Shown here one piece after another: positions 25,159-34,896 of a DNA stretch of 41,606 bases. The stretch lies in assembly GCA_019753105.1 (NCBI GenBank), contig JAIELJ010000016.1, positions 1-41,606 on the forward strand, written 5' to 3'. Source of the DNA: Hyphomonadaceae bacterium. GTDB lineage: Bacteria; Pseudomonadota; Alphaproteobacteria; Caulobacterales; Aquidulcibacteraceae. The notes beneath the pieces were generated by a model. It had not been told where the DNA came from. It was given only the letters and a program-made list of their open reading frames with translations, and did no database searches. The first letter of the stretch is position 1, and each line of letters opens with the position of its first letter. A program made the translations under genes and the position numbers.

Positions 25159-25514
25159 ATTATTTTCCCCCTGACGCCAAAATGGCCTCAAATCGGACCC
25201 GCGGGCGCCGGTCATGAGGTTTTACCCCCCAACACTGCCGCCACGCGCCCCGATCGAGACGCATTAACGGCATTAACGCCTTCATCGGTCACGCTAGCGA
25301 CGACCTTTAACGGTCGCAACGCCGCCAGAACACTTTTTTGTCGCTTTTGAGGGGGGTGATGCCAGATGGCAACGCCGCGGCGACACCGTTTGGCCACGGA
25401 ACTTACCGCCACGCGCCGGAACAAAGCACGAAACCCGCCCTTCGCACTGGCCCGCCCTGTTGCCGCGCCGATCGGGACGGGTATGAAACGGTGCTTCCAG
25501 GGGGAGGATCTGCC
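25159..25514. promoter_or_regulatory. Divergent intergenic region between TBDR 3 and the 25515 gene
   Basis: 356 bases without a credible gene. It must hold the promoters of TBDR 3 (minus) and the small exported protein (plus). Visible elements are a tandem repeat of CATTAACG (25262-25269 and 25271-25278), arms CGACC-TTTAAC-GGTCG (25301-25316), and a G-rich stretch at about 25350-25357. Any of these could be an operator; no specific regulator is suggested. Confidence 0.35.
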
Positions 25515-26048
25515 TTGAAATACGCCATCGCCGCCATCGCTTCGCTCGCCATGCTGTGGACAACCGCCTCTCCTGCGGCAGCCCAGGACACCGCCACGAC
25601 ACCCGCCGCGCTCGAGGCCGTCTATGCCTGCGCCAACGAAACCGATCAGGCGCGCCGGCTCGCCTGTTACGATTCGTCCGTCGCCGCGCTCCGCGGGGCC
25701 CAAAGCAGCGGCGATGTCGTCGCCATCGACCGGCAGAATGTCGAGCAAATGCAGCGCGACTCGTTCGGCTTCAATCTGCCGAGCATCTCCAATCTGATCC
25801 CGCAGATCGGTCACGAGGATAACGTCGTGCGCAGCATCGACGTGACCGTGACCCGCATGTCGCTCAGCCCCACCGGCCGCACCACCTTCTATATGAGCGA
25901 CGACACGGTCTGGGTTCAGGTCAATGCCGAACGCGTGCGCAATGTCCGCGTCGGCGACACTGTCGCGATCGAGCGCGCCTCGCTCGGCAGCTTCATGCTG
26001 AGCTCGCCGCGCGGCGGCATGGGCCACCGCATCCGCCGCCAAGAATAG
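25515..26048 (+). CDS. Exported protein of unknown function (RLACYD motif)
   Basis: A 177-residue protein with a signal peptide (KYAIAAIASLAMLWTTASPAAAQ). After it comes AVYACANETDQARRLACYD; the C-x(n)-RLACYD pattern recurs in small alphaproteobacterial exported proteins and its two Cys probably form a disulphide. The C-terminal half (TFYMSDDTVWVQVNAERV, VGDTVAIERASLGSFMLSS) looks like a small beta domain. It starts at TTG 25515 because GGGGAGGAT lies just before it and the signal peptide begins there; an ATG-initiated longer frame would hide the signal. It ends 46 bases before uvrB and could share its mRNA, although uvrB has its own SOS box. Function unknown. Confidence 0.75.
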   Translation: MKYAIAAIASLAMLWTTASPAAAQDTATTPAALEAVYACANETDQARRLACYDSSVAALRGAQSSGDVVAIDRQNVEQMQRDSFGFNLPSISNLIPQIGHEDNVVRSIDVTVTRMSLSPTGRTTFYMSDDTVWVQVNAERVRNVRVGDTVAIERASLGSFMLSSPRGGMGHRIRRQE

Positions 26049-26060
26049 TCGCCGGCAGTA

Positions 26061-26075
26061 GTTCTCCGCACGTTC
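26061..26075 (+). promoter_or_regulatory. LexA (SOS) box of uvrB
   Basis: GTTC-TCCGCAC-GTTC at 26061-26075 matches the alphaproteobacterial LexA direct repeat GTTC-N7-GTTC exactly and lies 19 bases before the uvrB ATG, where LexA would block transcription. It predicts damage-inducible uvrB. Confidence 0.85.
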
Positions 26076-26094
26076 CGCGCCTATCTCTAGGCGC

Positions 26095-28400
<2,306 letters not shown>

Positions 28401-28404
<4 letters not shown>

Positions 28405-29062
28405 GTTAGACCCGTTTTTTCCCGTATCACGCGCACGAAGGTGTCTAGGCGCTCTTTGGTGACCGGTCGCGCCTGCGCAGCGGCCTTCTCAACAAGATTG
28501 AGAACTGCCGTGATCCACACGACCTCCGGCGCTAGTCGTGACTGTAGTTTTCCGAGTTCATAGCGCGCTTCAAGCCCTAACATAACGCGGCGTTGCGCAC
28601 CCGGAGTTAGCTCCAAAAACTCCCCAACGAACTCACTCGGCGCAAGGGCGGCTAACAACGGCACACTATGATAGAGATTGTCTTCGCTATTCGTCACACA
28701 GACACGCCTTACGAAGAGCTCCACGTCATCGCGCATCTCGACCAATAGCTTTTGCGCTAACGCCGGGTAGGAGTCTTCCTTGACCCTCTCGCGCATTGAC
28801 TTCAAGTATTCAAACAGCTCGCCGTACTCTGACGTACCGCTCTCCCGCACTCGGAGACCACCGTAACCGTCAAAGCGGATCTCATAACCGCTGAGGTCAT
28901 CATAGGCCGACAATCAAAGCGTTGCGCTCCTTCATCCGAGAACCATGCGACGCGCCGCATCGCATCAATCTCTACGATCGATTGGTCCACGCCTGCGATC
29001 TCGCCGAGGCGCACTTTTTGAATACGAGCTAAAAGTGGGGCGCTCTCACTTTGAAACGCCAC
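28401..29062 (-). pseudogene. Unrecognised gene split by a frameshift
   Basis: Two frames on the minus strand read as one protein. The upstream frame (GTG 29060-29062) gives QKVRLGEIAGVDQSIVEID and RRVAWFSDEGAQRFD. The downstream frame begins right after a TGA, with SAYDDLSGYEIRFDGYGG, and runs 170 residues to 28401. The combined pattern (Val-x-Ile-Asp, then Tyr-Asp-Asp-Leu-x-Gly-Tyr-Glu, then Asp-Gly) resembles the N-terminal beta domain seen before SHOCT-like tails in various small bacterial proteins. One missing base near 28911-28914 would restore about 221 residues. The downstream part is mostly helical with LARTES-type character absent; no enzyme motif is seen. Its base composition is less GC-rich than uvrB. 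It may be a real decayed gene or a sequence error. Confidence 0.55.
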
Positions 29063-29096
29063 AACGCGCCATCTGGCGCGCGCAGACGCATGCGCG

Positions 29097-29342
29097 TCAG
29101 AGTCTTGAGGTCTTCACCGAACGGATGAAGCTCATAATCTCATGAGAGCCGTGCGGCCCCTCATCGCGATCGGTGACGGCCGCGGCCTGGTCGATCAGCA
29201 AATCCTGCAGATCGTCGGGCAGCTCGTCCCAATGCAGCACCACGGCCTGGCCAAGCCGGCGCAGCAAGTGCTCCTGCGGCTCCTTGTATTTGAGCGTCAG
29301 CGCGACAGCGACCGGCTTCCGGGGCTCGCCGCCATTACTCAT
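29097..29342 (-). CDS. Conserved small alphaproteobacterial protein, 81 residues
   Basis: An 81-residue soluble protein with EHLLRRLGQAVVLHWDELPDDLQDLLIDQAAAV and a C-terminal MSFIRSVKTSRL. This arrangement (Leu-rich helix, LPDDLQDLLIDQA, then Asp/Glu-rich loop) is familiar from short proteins of alphaproteobacteria, but its function is not known to me. It overlaps the end of the upstream 65-residue gene by 8 bases, so the two are translationally coupled. The start is ATG 29340-29342. Confidence 0.65.
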   Translation of the reverse strand: MSNGGEPRKPVAVALTLKYKEPQEHLLRRLGQAVVLHWDELPDDLQDLLIDQAAAVTDRDEGPHGSHEIMSFIRSVKTSRL

Positions 29343-29532
29343 AAACGACGGCTTCCAGGCGCACTTCGTCGATCACGCGCTCGAAATTCTCGGTTTCACC
29401 ACGCACGCGATAACGCTGCGCACCGGCATCGCGCGGCAAAACGCTCACGATCTGAAAGTGCCCCGCTGGCGCGCCAACGCCGCCCCTGGCCGCAAGCACG
29501 CGCTGTCCCGCGCTGAACTTGGTCTGCGCCAT
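29335..29532 (-). CDS. Conserved small protein, 65 residues
   Basis: A 65-residue protein, MAQTKFSAGQRVLAARGG, then GHFQIVSVLPRDAGAQRYRV and ENFERVIDEVRLEAV. The pattern suggests a small SH3-like beta barrel (FxxGQRVxA..., ...YRVRG) as seen in short alphaproteobacterial proteins of unknown function. AAAGGA lies 8 bases before the ATG at 29530-29532. It overlaps the 81-residue gene downstream by 8 bases and forms a two-gene operon with it. Confidence 0.7.
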   Translation of the reverse strand: MAQTKFSAGQRVLAARGGVGAPAGHFQIVSVLPRDAGAQRYRVRGETENFERVIDEVRLEAVVYE

Positions 29533-29623
29533 GAGATGTCCTTTTCTGGGTGCCTCGCGCGAAAACAGGCGCGGGTCTTAGTGACGATATGGGGCCTCAG
29601 AGCCTCAAAAGCAATGTGCGGGC

Positions 29624-29657
29624 AAAACGCGCGACGGAGTTGAGCCTCCGCCGCGCG
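29624..29657 (-). terminator. Terminator of ompW
   Basis: A 12-base stem, CGCGCGACGGAG (29628-29639) and CTCCGCCGCGCG (29646-29657), with one G-U-type pair and a 6-base loop, is followed on the minus strand by TTTT. It lies about 58 bases after the ompW stop. Confidence 0.75.
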
Positions 29658-29715
29658 CCCCAGAAGGTTGCGCCACACTTAGAGCAAGGGGGTCCGCGTA
29701 CGGCGCAGCCCAGCC

Positions 29716-30312
29716 TCAGAAGCGATAAGCGACCGATGTGGAGATGATCCACGGATTGATGTCGACGCTATCTTCGATCGAATTGTTGATCGTGACGTCG
29801 GTGCCGATCTCGACATAACGAACATCAAAGTTCACGCCCCAATGCTCGTCGATACGATAATCGAAGCCCGCTTGCACCGCCAAGCCGAACGACTCGTCAT
29901 AGTCGATGGTCATGCCTGCCGGCGGCTCATCGTCGATGAACGCAGTGTAGTTCACACCGGCGCCGACATAGGGCTCAACCTGGCCGAAATTGGTCCAGCG
30001 ATATTTGAGCGTCAGCGTCGGCGGAAAGTGCGTGACTTCGCCGAGATCGAGACCGCCCGTGGTCGCCACATCATGCGTCGCCACGCAGCAGAGCAGTTCA
30101 GCCGAGACGTTGTCGTTGAAGAAATACTCGATCTGCAGCGACGGAACCCATTCGTCGGAAATGTCGACATCGATCGGATCGCCGCTCTCATCCGGCAGAA
30201 TGCCGGAGACGCCTACCTTGATCTGGAAGTTGTCGAGTCTTTGCGCATTGGCCGGCGCCGCAAAAGCGAGAGCCGCGAAGGCCGCCACAGCGGCTGCTTG
30301 AAGTTTGATCAT
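29716..30312 (-). CDS. OmpW-family outer-membrane protein
   Basis: OmpW forms an 8-stranded barrel with a hydrophobic lateral gate, thought to pass small hydrophobic molecules. The 198-residue product has a signal peptide (IKLQAAAVAAFAALAFAAPANAQ), then FQIKVGVSGILPDESGD, SLQIEYFFNDNVSAELLC, PPTLTLKYRWTN, VEPYVGAGVNYTAF and a closing TSVAYRF. All are typical OmpW landmarks. The start at ATG 30310-30312 fits AGGGG six bases upstream; an ATG two codons earlier is possible. A perfect FNR-type box lies 56 bases upstream, so it may be oxygen-regulated. Confidence 0.92.
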   Translation of the reverse strand: MIKLQAAAVAAFAALAFAAPANAQRLDNFQIKVGVSGILPDESGDPIDVDISDEWVPSLQIEYFFNDNVSAELLCCVATHDVATTGGLDLGEVTHFPPTLTLKYRWTNFGQVEPYVGAGVNYTAFIDDEPPAGMTIDYDESFGLAVQAGFDYRIDEHWGVNFDVRYVEIGTDVTINNSIEDSVDINPWIISTSVAYRF

Positions 30313-30367
30313 AGCCATCCCCTATCGTGCGATGGGAAGAGAATGACGCCGGCGTCACTTTTGCGAT

Positions 30368-30381
30368 TTGATCCGGATCAA
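30368..30381 (-). promoter_or_regulatory. FNR/FixK-type box upstream of ompW
   Basis: TTGAT-CCGG-ATCAA at 30368-30381 is a perfect match to the TTGAT-N4-ATCAA box of FNR/FixK/Anr regulators. Its centre is 62 bases upstream of the ompW ATG, a position that fits a class II activator site with a 20-base leader. It suggests ompW responds to oxygen. Confidence 0.75.
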
Positions 30382-30407
30382 GCGGCGGTATGGACAGAAC
30401 GTCGCGC

Positions 30408-30863
30408 TCAAAGCGTCTTCGCCAGCGCCTCCACCTGCCGCGCCGTTTGCGTCCAGCCGGGCTCGAAGCCCATTTGCGCATGCTGCTTCATCGTCTCTTC
30501 CGTCCAGTGGCGAGCCACAGCGCGATACTTGGTTTTGCCATTGCCGAGATCTTCGAACGTGACTTCGGCGATCATGAAAGGGCCGGACGGTGTGAAATCG
30601 GGAGTCACCGCATCGGTGGTGATGATTTTCTTGTTCGGTACGATCTCAAGATAGATGCCGGCGTTCGGATATTCCTCGCCTTCGGGCGAAGCCATCACAA
30701 AGCTCGAGCGGCCGCCGGGGCGAAAATCGTTGTCGACGCTTTTGATCGTCCACGGCTTCGGCGCGAACCACTGCTTCAAGAGATTTGGATCGGAATGGCA
30801 GCGGAAAAGCTTGTCAGCCGGGGCGTCGAGTTCGAGTTCAATCTTCAGTTCGTATTGCGACAT
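30408..30863 (-). CDS. SRPBCC / AHSA1-family protein
   Basis: A 151-residue helix-grip protein, MSQYELKIELELDAPADKLF, CHSDPNLLKQWFAPKPWTI, FRPGGRSSFVM, and a C-terminal GFEPGWTQTARQVEALAKTL. It is the AHSA1-like type commonly linked to DGPF/YCII proteins and ECF sigma factors. Ligand and reaction are unknown. AAGGAG lies before the ATG at 30861-30863, and an ECF-like promoter is centred at 30900. It shares the layout of the AHSA1 gene at 13886 but is not closely similar by eye. Confidence 0.9.
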   Translation of the reverse strand: MSQYELKIELELDAPADKLFRCHSDPNLLKQWFAPKPWTIKSVDNDFRPGGRSSFVMASPEGEEYPNAGIYLEIVPNKKIITTDAVTPDFTPSGPFMIAEVTFEDLGNGKTKYRAVARHWTEETMKQHAQMGFEPGWTQTARQVEALAKTL

Positions 30864-30888
30864 CGTCGTCTCCTTGATGTGAACCTAG

Positions 30889-30915
30889 GACGATCCGCCC
30901 GACAGGAAACCGACA
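30889..30915 (-). promoter_or_regulatory. ECF42-like promoter of the AHSA1 gene
   Basis: On the minus strand, TGTCGG (30910-30915) is separated by 17 bases from CGTC (30889-30892), which fits the TGTCGA / CGA/TC motifs described for ECF42 sigma factors. The predicted start is about 20 bases before the ATG. It is identical in layout to the one at 32549-32575. Confidence 0.6.
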
Positions 30916-30925
30916 GTCGATGTGA

Positions 30926-32167
30926 TTATTTTTGCGCCGACAGCGCGTCGAGATGTTGACGGATATGCGCCGCTTCAGCCGGCGTATTCGCGAGCGCAAT
31001 GGCTTTGTTGAAAGCCTCGCGGGCTTCTCGAGTTTGGCCCAGCTCTTTAAGCATCGCGCCGCGCATGCCGTGAAAGTAGAAATACTTATCCAACCGCTCC
31101 GCCAGCGGGCTTATCATGTTCAATGCGGCTTGCGGTCCATGGAGTTTTGAAACAGCGACAGCGCGATTGAGCGTCACCACCGGCGACGGCGTATGGGTTT
31201 CGAGCGCCGCGTAGAGTTGCTCGATGCCGGCCCAATCGGTTTCATCCGCAGTCTGCGCCCGCGCGTGAAGTCCGGCTATCGCGGCTTGGATCTGATACGG
31301 CCCGGGCTTCCGCGCAAGCATCGCTTTATCGATCAGCGCCAAGCCTTCCTGGATCAGCGGCCGCTTCCAAAGCGCGCGATCCTGGTCATCGAGGAGGACA
31401 GCATTTCCATCCGAAGCAAACCGAGCCGCCCAGCGCGAATGCTGCAACAGCATCAGCGCCAAGAGCCCCATGATCTCGGGCTCCGCCGCGTACATGCGCA
31501 GCAACAAACGCGTCAGCCGGATCGCCTCATCGCAAAGAGAGGCGCGCTCGCTTTGATCGCTGCCGGCCGAATAGCCCTCGTTGAACACGAGATAAAGCAT
31601 TGCGGCGACCGCGGCCAAACGCTCGGCGCGTTCCACCGGCCCCGGCGCTTCAAACGGCACGCCAGCGCCCGCGACTTTCGCTTTGGCGCGCGTTATCCGC
31701 TGCTCCATCGCGCTTTCGCCGACAAGAAATGCCCGCGCGATTTGCTTGACGCTGAGGCCAGAGACAATGCGCAAAGCCAAAGCCACTTGCTGCGTCGCCG
31801 GCAGATCGGGGTGGCAGCAGATGAACAGCAAGCGAAGAACATCATCGCGGTAGTCGGCGCCATCCAGCCGTTCAGCCTCCACCTCCTCGCGGTCTTCGCC
31901 ATCGCTGAGCACTTGCTCGTCCGGCAGCGCCGTCAGCTTGCTGCGCTTACGCACGCTATCGATCGCCGCATTGCGGCCGACCATGATGAGCCAGCTTGCT
32001 GCATCACGCGGCGGGCCGTTGGCCGGCCAGGCTTTGAGCGCGCGCAGGCACGCGTCCTGGAACGCTTCCTCAGCCAGATCGAGATCGCGGAAATAGCGCA
32101 GCAGAGCCGCCACCGCCTGCGGGCGAGCCGCGGTGAGCGCGCCTTCGATCCAGCCGAGATCGCTCAC
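30926..32167 (-). CDS. ECF42-like sigma factor with C-terminal TPR-like extension
   Basis: A 413-residue RNA polymerase sigma factor of the extracytoplasmic function type. Region sigma2 is at about residues 10-75 (LAEEAFQDACLRALKAWP and WLIMVGRNAAIDSVRKRSK) and sigma4 at about 105-165 (LPATQQVALALRIVSGLSVK and AFLVGESAMEQRITRAKAKV). The long C-terminal half includes MLYLVFNEGYSA and TPR-like helices ending ARGAFNKAI-type repeats (EAREAFNKAIALANTPAEA). This is the ECF42 pattern, which uses no anti-sigma factor and is paired with a DGPF/YCII gene. It starts at GTG 32165-32167, directly next to the DGPF stop. Confidence 0.9.
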   Translation of the reverse strand: MSDLGWIEGALTAARPQAVAALLRYFRDLDLAEEAFQDACLRALKAWPANGPPRDAASWLIMVGRNAAIDSVRKRSKLTALPDEQVLSDGEDREEVEAERLDGADYRDDVLRLLFICCHPDLPATQQVALALRIVSGLSVKQIARAFLVGESAMEQRITRAKAKVAGAGVPFEAPGPVERAERLAAVAAMLYLVFNEGYSAGSDQSERASLCDEAIRLTRLLLRMYAAEPEIMGLLALMLLQHSRWAARFASDGNAVLLDDQDRALWKRPLIQEGLALIDKAMLARKPGPYQIQAAIAGLHARAQTADETDWAGIEQLYAALETHTPSPVVTLNRAVAVSKLHGPQAALNMISPLAERLDKYFYFHGMRGAMLKELGQTREAREAFNKAIALANTPAEAAHIRQHLDALSAQK

Positions 32168-32524
32168 TTACGAGCCCTGATTGTAAATCATGATCGGGCG
32201 CAGCTCGTACGCACCGCCTGGATTGGCCTTGGTAAGCTCGCGCGCAAACTCCAGCCCCTCTTCCAGGCTCTCGACATCGATGATGTAGAAGCCGAGCAGC
32301 TGCTCCTTCGTCTCGGCATACGGTCCATCGAGCACCGTATCGTCGGACTTACGCAGAGTGACGGCAGCCGAGGTCGGCAAGAGACGGATCGACGGCTTCA
32401 GCTTACCGGCCTTTTCCCACTTCTCATGCACGACATTGAGCCGGCCCATGACCGCGTCGTCTTCTTCCTTGGTCCAGGAGAAGACGGCGTCTTCGTTATT
32501 GTAGCAAAGGATGGCGTAGCGCAT
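32168..32524 (-). CDS. DGPF/YCII-domain protein linked to the ECF sigma factor
   Basis: A 118-residue dimeric alpha/beta barrel protein with the hallmark LDGPYAETKEQLLGFYIIDV and MRYAILCYNNEDAVFSW at the start. DGPF proteins are the standard neighbours of ECF42 sigma factors; their chemistry is unknown, though sensing or scavenging of small molecules has been proposed. The ATG at 32522-32524 is chosen because GAGG lies 9 bases before it and the likely promoter would leave almost no leader for the ATG at 32539. It is immediately followed by the sigma gene without a gap. Confidence 0.88.
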   Translation of the reverse strand: MRYAILCYNNEDAVFSWTKEEDDAVMGRLNVVHEKWEKAGKLKPSIRLLPTSAAVTLRKSDDTVLDGPYAETKEQLLGFYIIDVESLEEGLEFARELTKANPGGAYELRPIMIYNQGS

Positions 32525-32548
32525 CGGATAAGGCCTCATACCTCTAAG

Positions 32549-32575
32549 GACGAAAGCCTAGGGCCGATCCCGACA
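32549..32575 (-). promoter_or_regulatory. ECF42-like promoter of the DGPF-sigma operon
   Basis: TGTCGG (32570-32575) and CGTC (32549-32552) on the minus strand, 17 bases apart, match the ECF42 pattern. This predicts autoregulation of the DGPF-sigma operon, with a transcript starting near 32542. Confidence 0.6.
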
Positions 32576-32701
32576 CCGGGTCGAGAATTTCCTCACACGG
32601 CGGTCATGGTCGGCGGCGCCTTAAGCCTCAGCAATGTTCAACGAACACGCTTGACGGTGCCCCTCGTGCTTCGGTTCATCGCAACCGCGAGGTGGGATTG
32701 A

Positions 32702-34129
32702 ATGGCGGACGTCTATGTTGCGGCGGCCCCGGGTGAAGAAGACAAAGCGCGCGGCCTTGCCGACGCGCTGAAGGCGCTTGGCTTTGACGCAGAGGCAGGC
32801 GCGCCGAAAGAGAACGACGTCAAACAACTCACCGATAGCGCCAAGGCGGTGCTGCTGATCTGGTCGCGCGCTGCCAATAGCGCGCCGTGGTTCATGGCGC
32901 TCTCGATGCTGGCGTTCGATCGCAAGAAGCTGGTCAGCGCCGAGGCTGAAAGCGGCGCGACCCCTGGCCCCTTCCAGACCGCGCCGCGGATAGATCTCGC
33001 CGTCCGCGATCGCACGCAATTCAAGGCGCGCTTCCAGGCGCTGATCGTGGAGCTCGACAAACTCGCGCCGACAAAAGGCGAGGAGAAAGCGATGCCGGAC
33101 GCGCTCAGCAAAGCGCGCGCGGCGTTGCTGAAACCGATCGTCCCGCCAAAAGGCTCGCAAGCGCGCAAGGTCGGCATCTTCATGGCGGCGGTGGTTGCGT
33201 TGTTCGCGGTCGGTTTCGGCGCCGGGCGCGTGATCCAGGCCGTTCGTGCGGGCGATTTTTCGCTCGCGCCGCCGCGTGCTGAAGCGTCGACGACATCCGC
33301 GCCAGTCGAGGCCCAAGCGCCAGCGCGCATCACAATGGCTGAACTCGAGCGCCAGCCTTGGCGTGAGGTGGTCGCCCGGATCGACGCCGATGCGGGCGAG
33401 AGCATTCAAGACGGCGCACGCCGCGGCGACGCTCTGGACCAGACACTCGCCTGTTTAGCCCATCTTGGCGGCGCCGAAGGCTTTCTGCCGAGCCCGGTCA
33501 GCGCGCGCGAGCAATGCGATGCGGCAGCAGCGCAGAACAGCGCGGCTGGGCTCTATTTCTCCTGGGTGCTTCATCGCGAAGCGCCCCACGCCGAGCTCGG
33601 CGAAGCGGAAGCGCGCGCCCGCCTACTCCGAGCCGCCGAACTTGGCTGGACGCCCGCGCTTATTGATTACGGCCAGTTGCTGGGCCCCGGCCAACAGGCA
33701 GAGGCCGGCCGGCTTTTCTTGGCGGCGGCGGAGAAAAACGACCCGCGCGGGCAATTCGCCTACGCACGCTGGCTGCGCGATAGCCCGGCGGGGCCGCGCG
33801 ATCCGGCAGCGGCGATCCCCTATCTCGATCGCGCCGCGCGTGCGGGCCAACTCGATGCTGCACACATGTTGGCGACGCTTTATCGCGACGGCATCGGCGC
33901 CGAGCGCAATGCAACCCGCGCACGCGCGCTTTATGAGCAGGCAGCGCGCGGCGGGCATAGTGCGGCCATGTTCAATCTGGCCGACATGCTCCGCACCGGT
34001 TCCGAACAGGATCGCGCCAGGGCCATCGCGCTCTATCGCGACCTCGCTTGCATGTCGGACGAACGGCAAATCCAGCCAATGGCCGCCGCGCGCTTGCGCG
34101 CATTGCAGGAAAGCGCTGCTTGCCGCTAA
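32702..34129 (+). CDS. TIR-like, transmembrane, Sel1-repeat protein
   Basis: A 475-residue protein. Residues 1-85 resemble a TIR domain: ADVYVAAAPGEEDKARGLAD, LTDSAKAVLLIWSRAANSAP and W63. Where TIR enzymes have the catalytic Glu (W+4) it has Leu67, so NADase activity is unlikely and the domain is probably a scaffold. Residues about 156-176 form one transmembrane helix, followed by an Ala/Pro-rich stretch and four or more Sel1-like repeats (about 300-465), for example DAAHMLATLYRDGIGAERNA and AAMFNLADMLRTGSEQDRAR. The topology suggests a cytoplasmic TIR end and periplasmic repeats. GAGGTGGG lies before the ATG at 32702. The next gene is a pseudouridine synthase. Confidence 0.75.
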   Translation: MADVYVAAAPGEEDKARGLADALKALGFDAEAGAPKENDVKQLTDSAKAVLLIWSRAANSAPWFMALSMLAFDRKKLVSAEAESGATPGPFQTAPRIDLAVRDRTQFKARFQALIVELDKLAPTKGEEKAMPDALSKARAALLKPIVPPKGSQARKVGIFMAAVVALFAVGFGAGRVIQAVRAGDFSLAPPRAEASTTSAPVEAQAPARITMAELERQPWREVVARIDADAGESIQDGARRGDALDQTLACLAHLGGAEGFLPSPVSAREQCDAAAAQNSAAGLYFSWVLHREAPHAELGEAEARARLLRAAELGWTPALIDYGQLLGPGQQAEAGRLFLAAAEKNDPRGQFAYARWLRDSPAGPRDPAAAIPYLDRAARAGQLDAAHMLATLYRDGIGAERNATRARALYEQAARGGHSAAMFNLADMLRTGSEQDRARAIALYRDLACMSDERQIQPMAAARLRALQESAACR

Positions 34130-34137
34130 CAGAAGCT

Positions 34138-34896
34138 GTGGCATGGCGGAAAACTTATGACGGCGCGGAACCGCAGCGGGTCAATAAATGGCTCGCCGGC
34201 GAAGGCGTCTGCTCGCGGCGCGAAGCCGAAGACCTGATCGCGCGCGGTCTCGTTTCGATCGACGGCGCGCGGGTGGACGATCCGGGACGCAAAATCGAAC
34301 CGGGACAGACTCTCGAGTTGAGCGAAGCCAACTCGAAGCCCCAGATCAGTGTCGTGATCAACAAGCCTGTGGGCGTGGTCTCGGCGCAGCCGGAGGGCAA
34401 TCAAATTCCAGCGGCGCGTTTGCTGACCCAAGCAAACCTCATCGGCAAAACACAAAACATGCCGAACAAGCAAACGAGCTTAGCGCCGCTCGGGCGGCTC
34501 GATCAGGATTCACGCGGGCTCTTGGTGTTGAGTGAAGATGGCGTGCTGGCGAAAGCGCTGATCGGCGAGCACTCAAAGCTCGATAAGGAATATCTGGTTC
34601 GCGTCGCGGGCCAGATCACCGAGCAGAAACTCGCTTTGCTGCGGCATGGTCTTTCGCTCGACGGCAAGCAACTCAAGCCCGCCAAGATCACGCAGATAGA
34701 GCCACAGCGCATACGCTTCATTTTGCATGAAGGCCGCAATCGTCAGATCCGGCGCATGTGCGAGTTGGTCGATCTCGATGTCACCGATTTGCTGCGCATC
34801 CGCATCGGACCACTGAAGCTCGGAGATCTTCAGGAAGGGAAATGGCGGATGCTCGATGCAAAGGAGCGCAATACTCTAATTGAAGCCAGCAAATGA
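34138..34896 (+). CDS. Ribosomal pseudouridine synthase (RluB/RluE/RluF family)
   Basis: A 252-residue rRNA pseudouridine synthase with an S4 RNA-binding domain (RVNKWLAGEGVCSRREAEDL) and the catalytic domain: VINKPVGVVSAQPEG, the active-site motif PLGRLDQDSRGLLVLSEDG with catalytic Asp, and LHEGRNRQIRRMCELVD. It is nearest to RluF-type enzymes, which modify 23S rRNA near the peptidyl-transferase region. The start is uncertain: GTG 34138 is chosen just after the previous gene; a longer frame from ATG 34048 would overlap that gene by 82 bases. It overlaps the next gene by 4 bases. Confidence 0.85.
   Translation: MAWRKTYDGAEPQRVNKWLAGEGVCSRREAEDLIARGLVSIDGARVDDPGRKIEPGQTLELSEANSKPQISVVINKPVGVVSAQPEGNQIPAARLLTQANLIGKTQNMPNKQTSLAPLGRLDQDSRGLLVLSEDGVLAKALIGEHSKLDKEYLVRVAGQITEQKLALLRHGLSLDGKQLKPAKITQIEPQRIRFILHEGRNRQIRRMCELVDLDVTDLLRIRIGPLKLGDLQEGKWRMLDAKERNTLIEASK

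Noticed and set aside
21943-25350. 1135-residue plus-strand frame opposite TBDR 3
   Set aside because: Very long but Arg/Val/Glu-rich and without motifs; the opposite strand encodes a full TonB receptor with signal peptide and terminator.
29550-29747. 65-residue plus-strand frame
   Set aside because: Covers the ompW terminator and end of ompW; no coding character.
31193-32701. 502-residue plus-strand frame opposite the ECF sigma gene
   Set aside because: No domains; sigma2/sigma4 and DGPF motifs lie on the other strand with sensible promoters.
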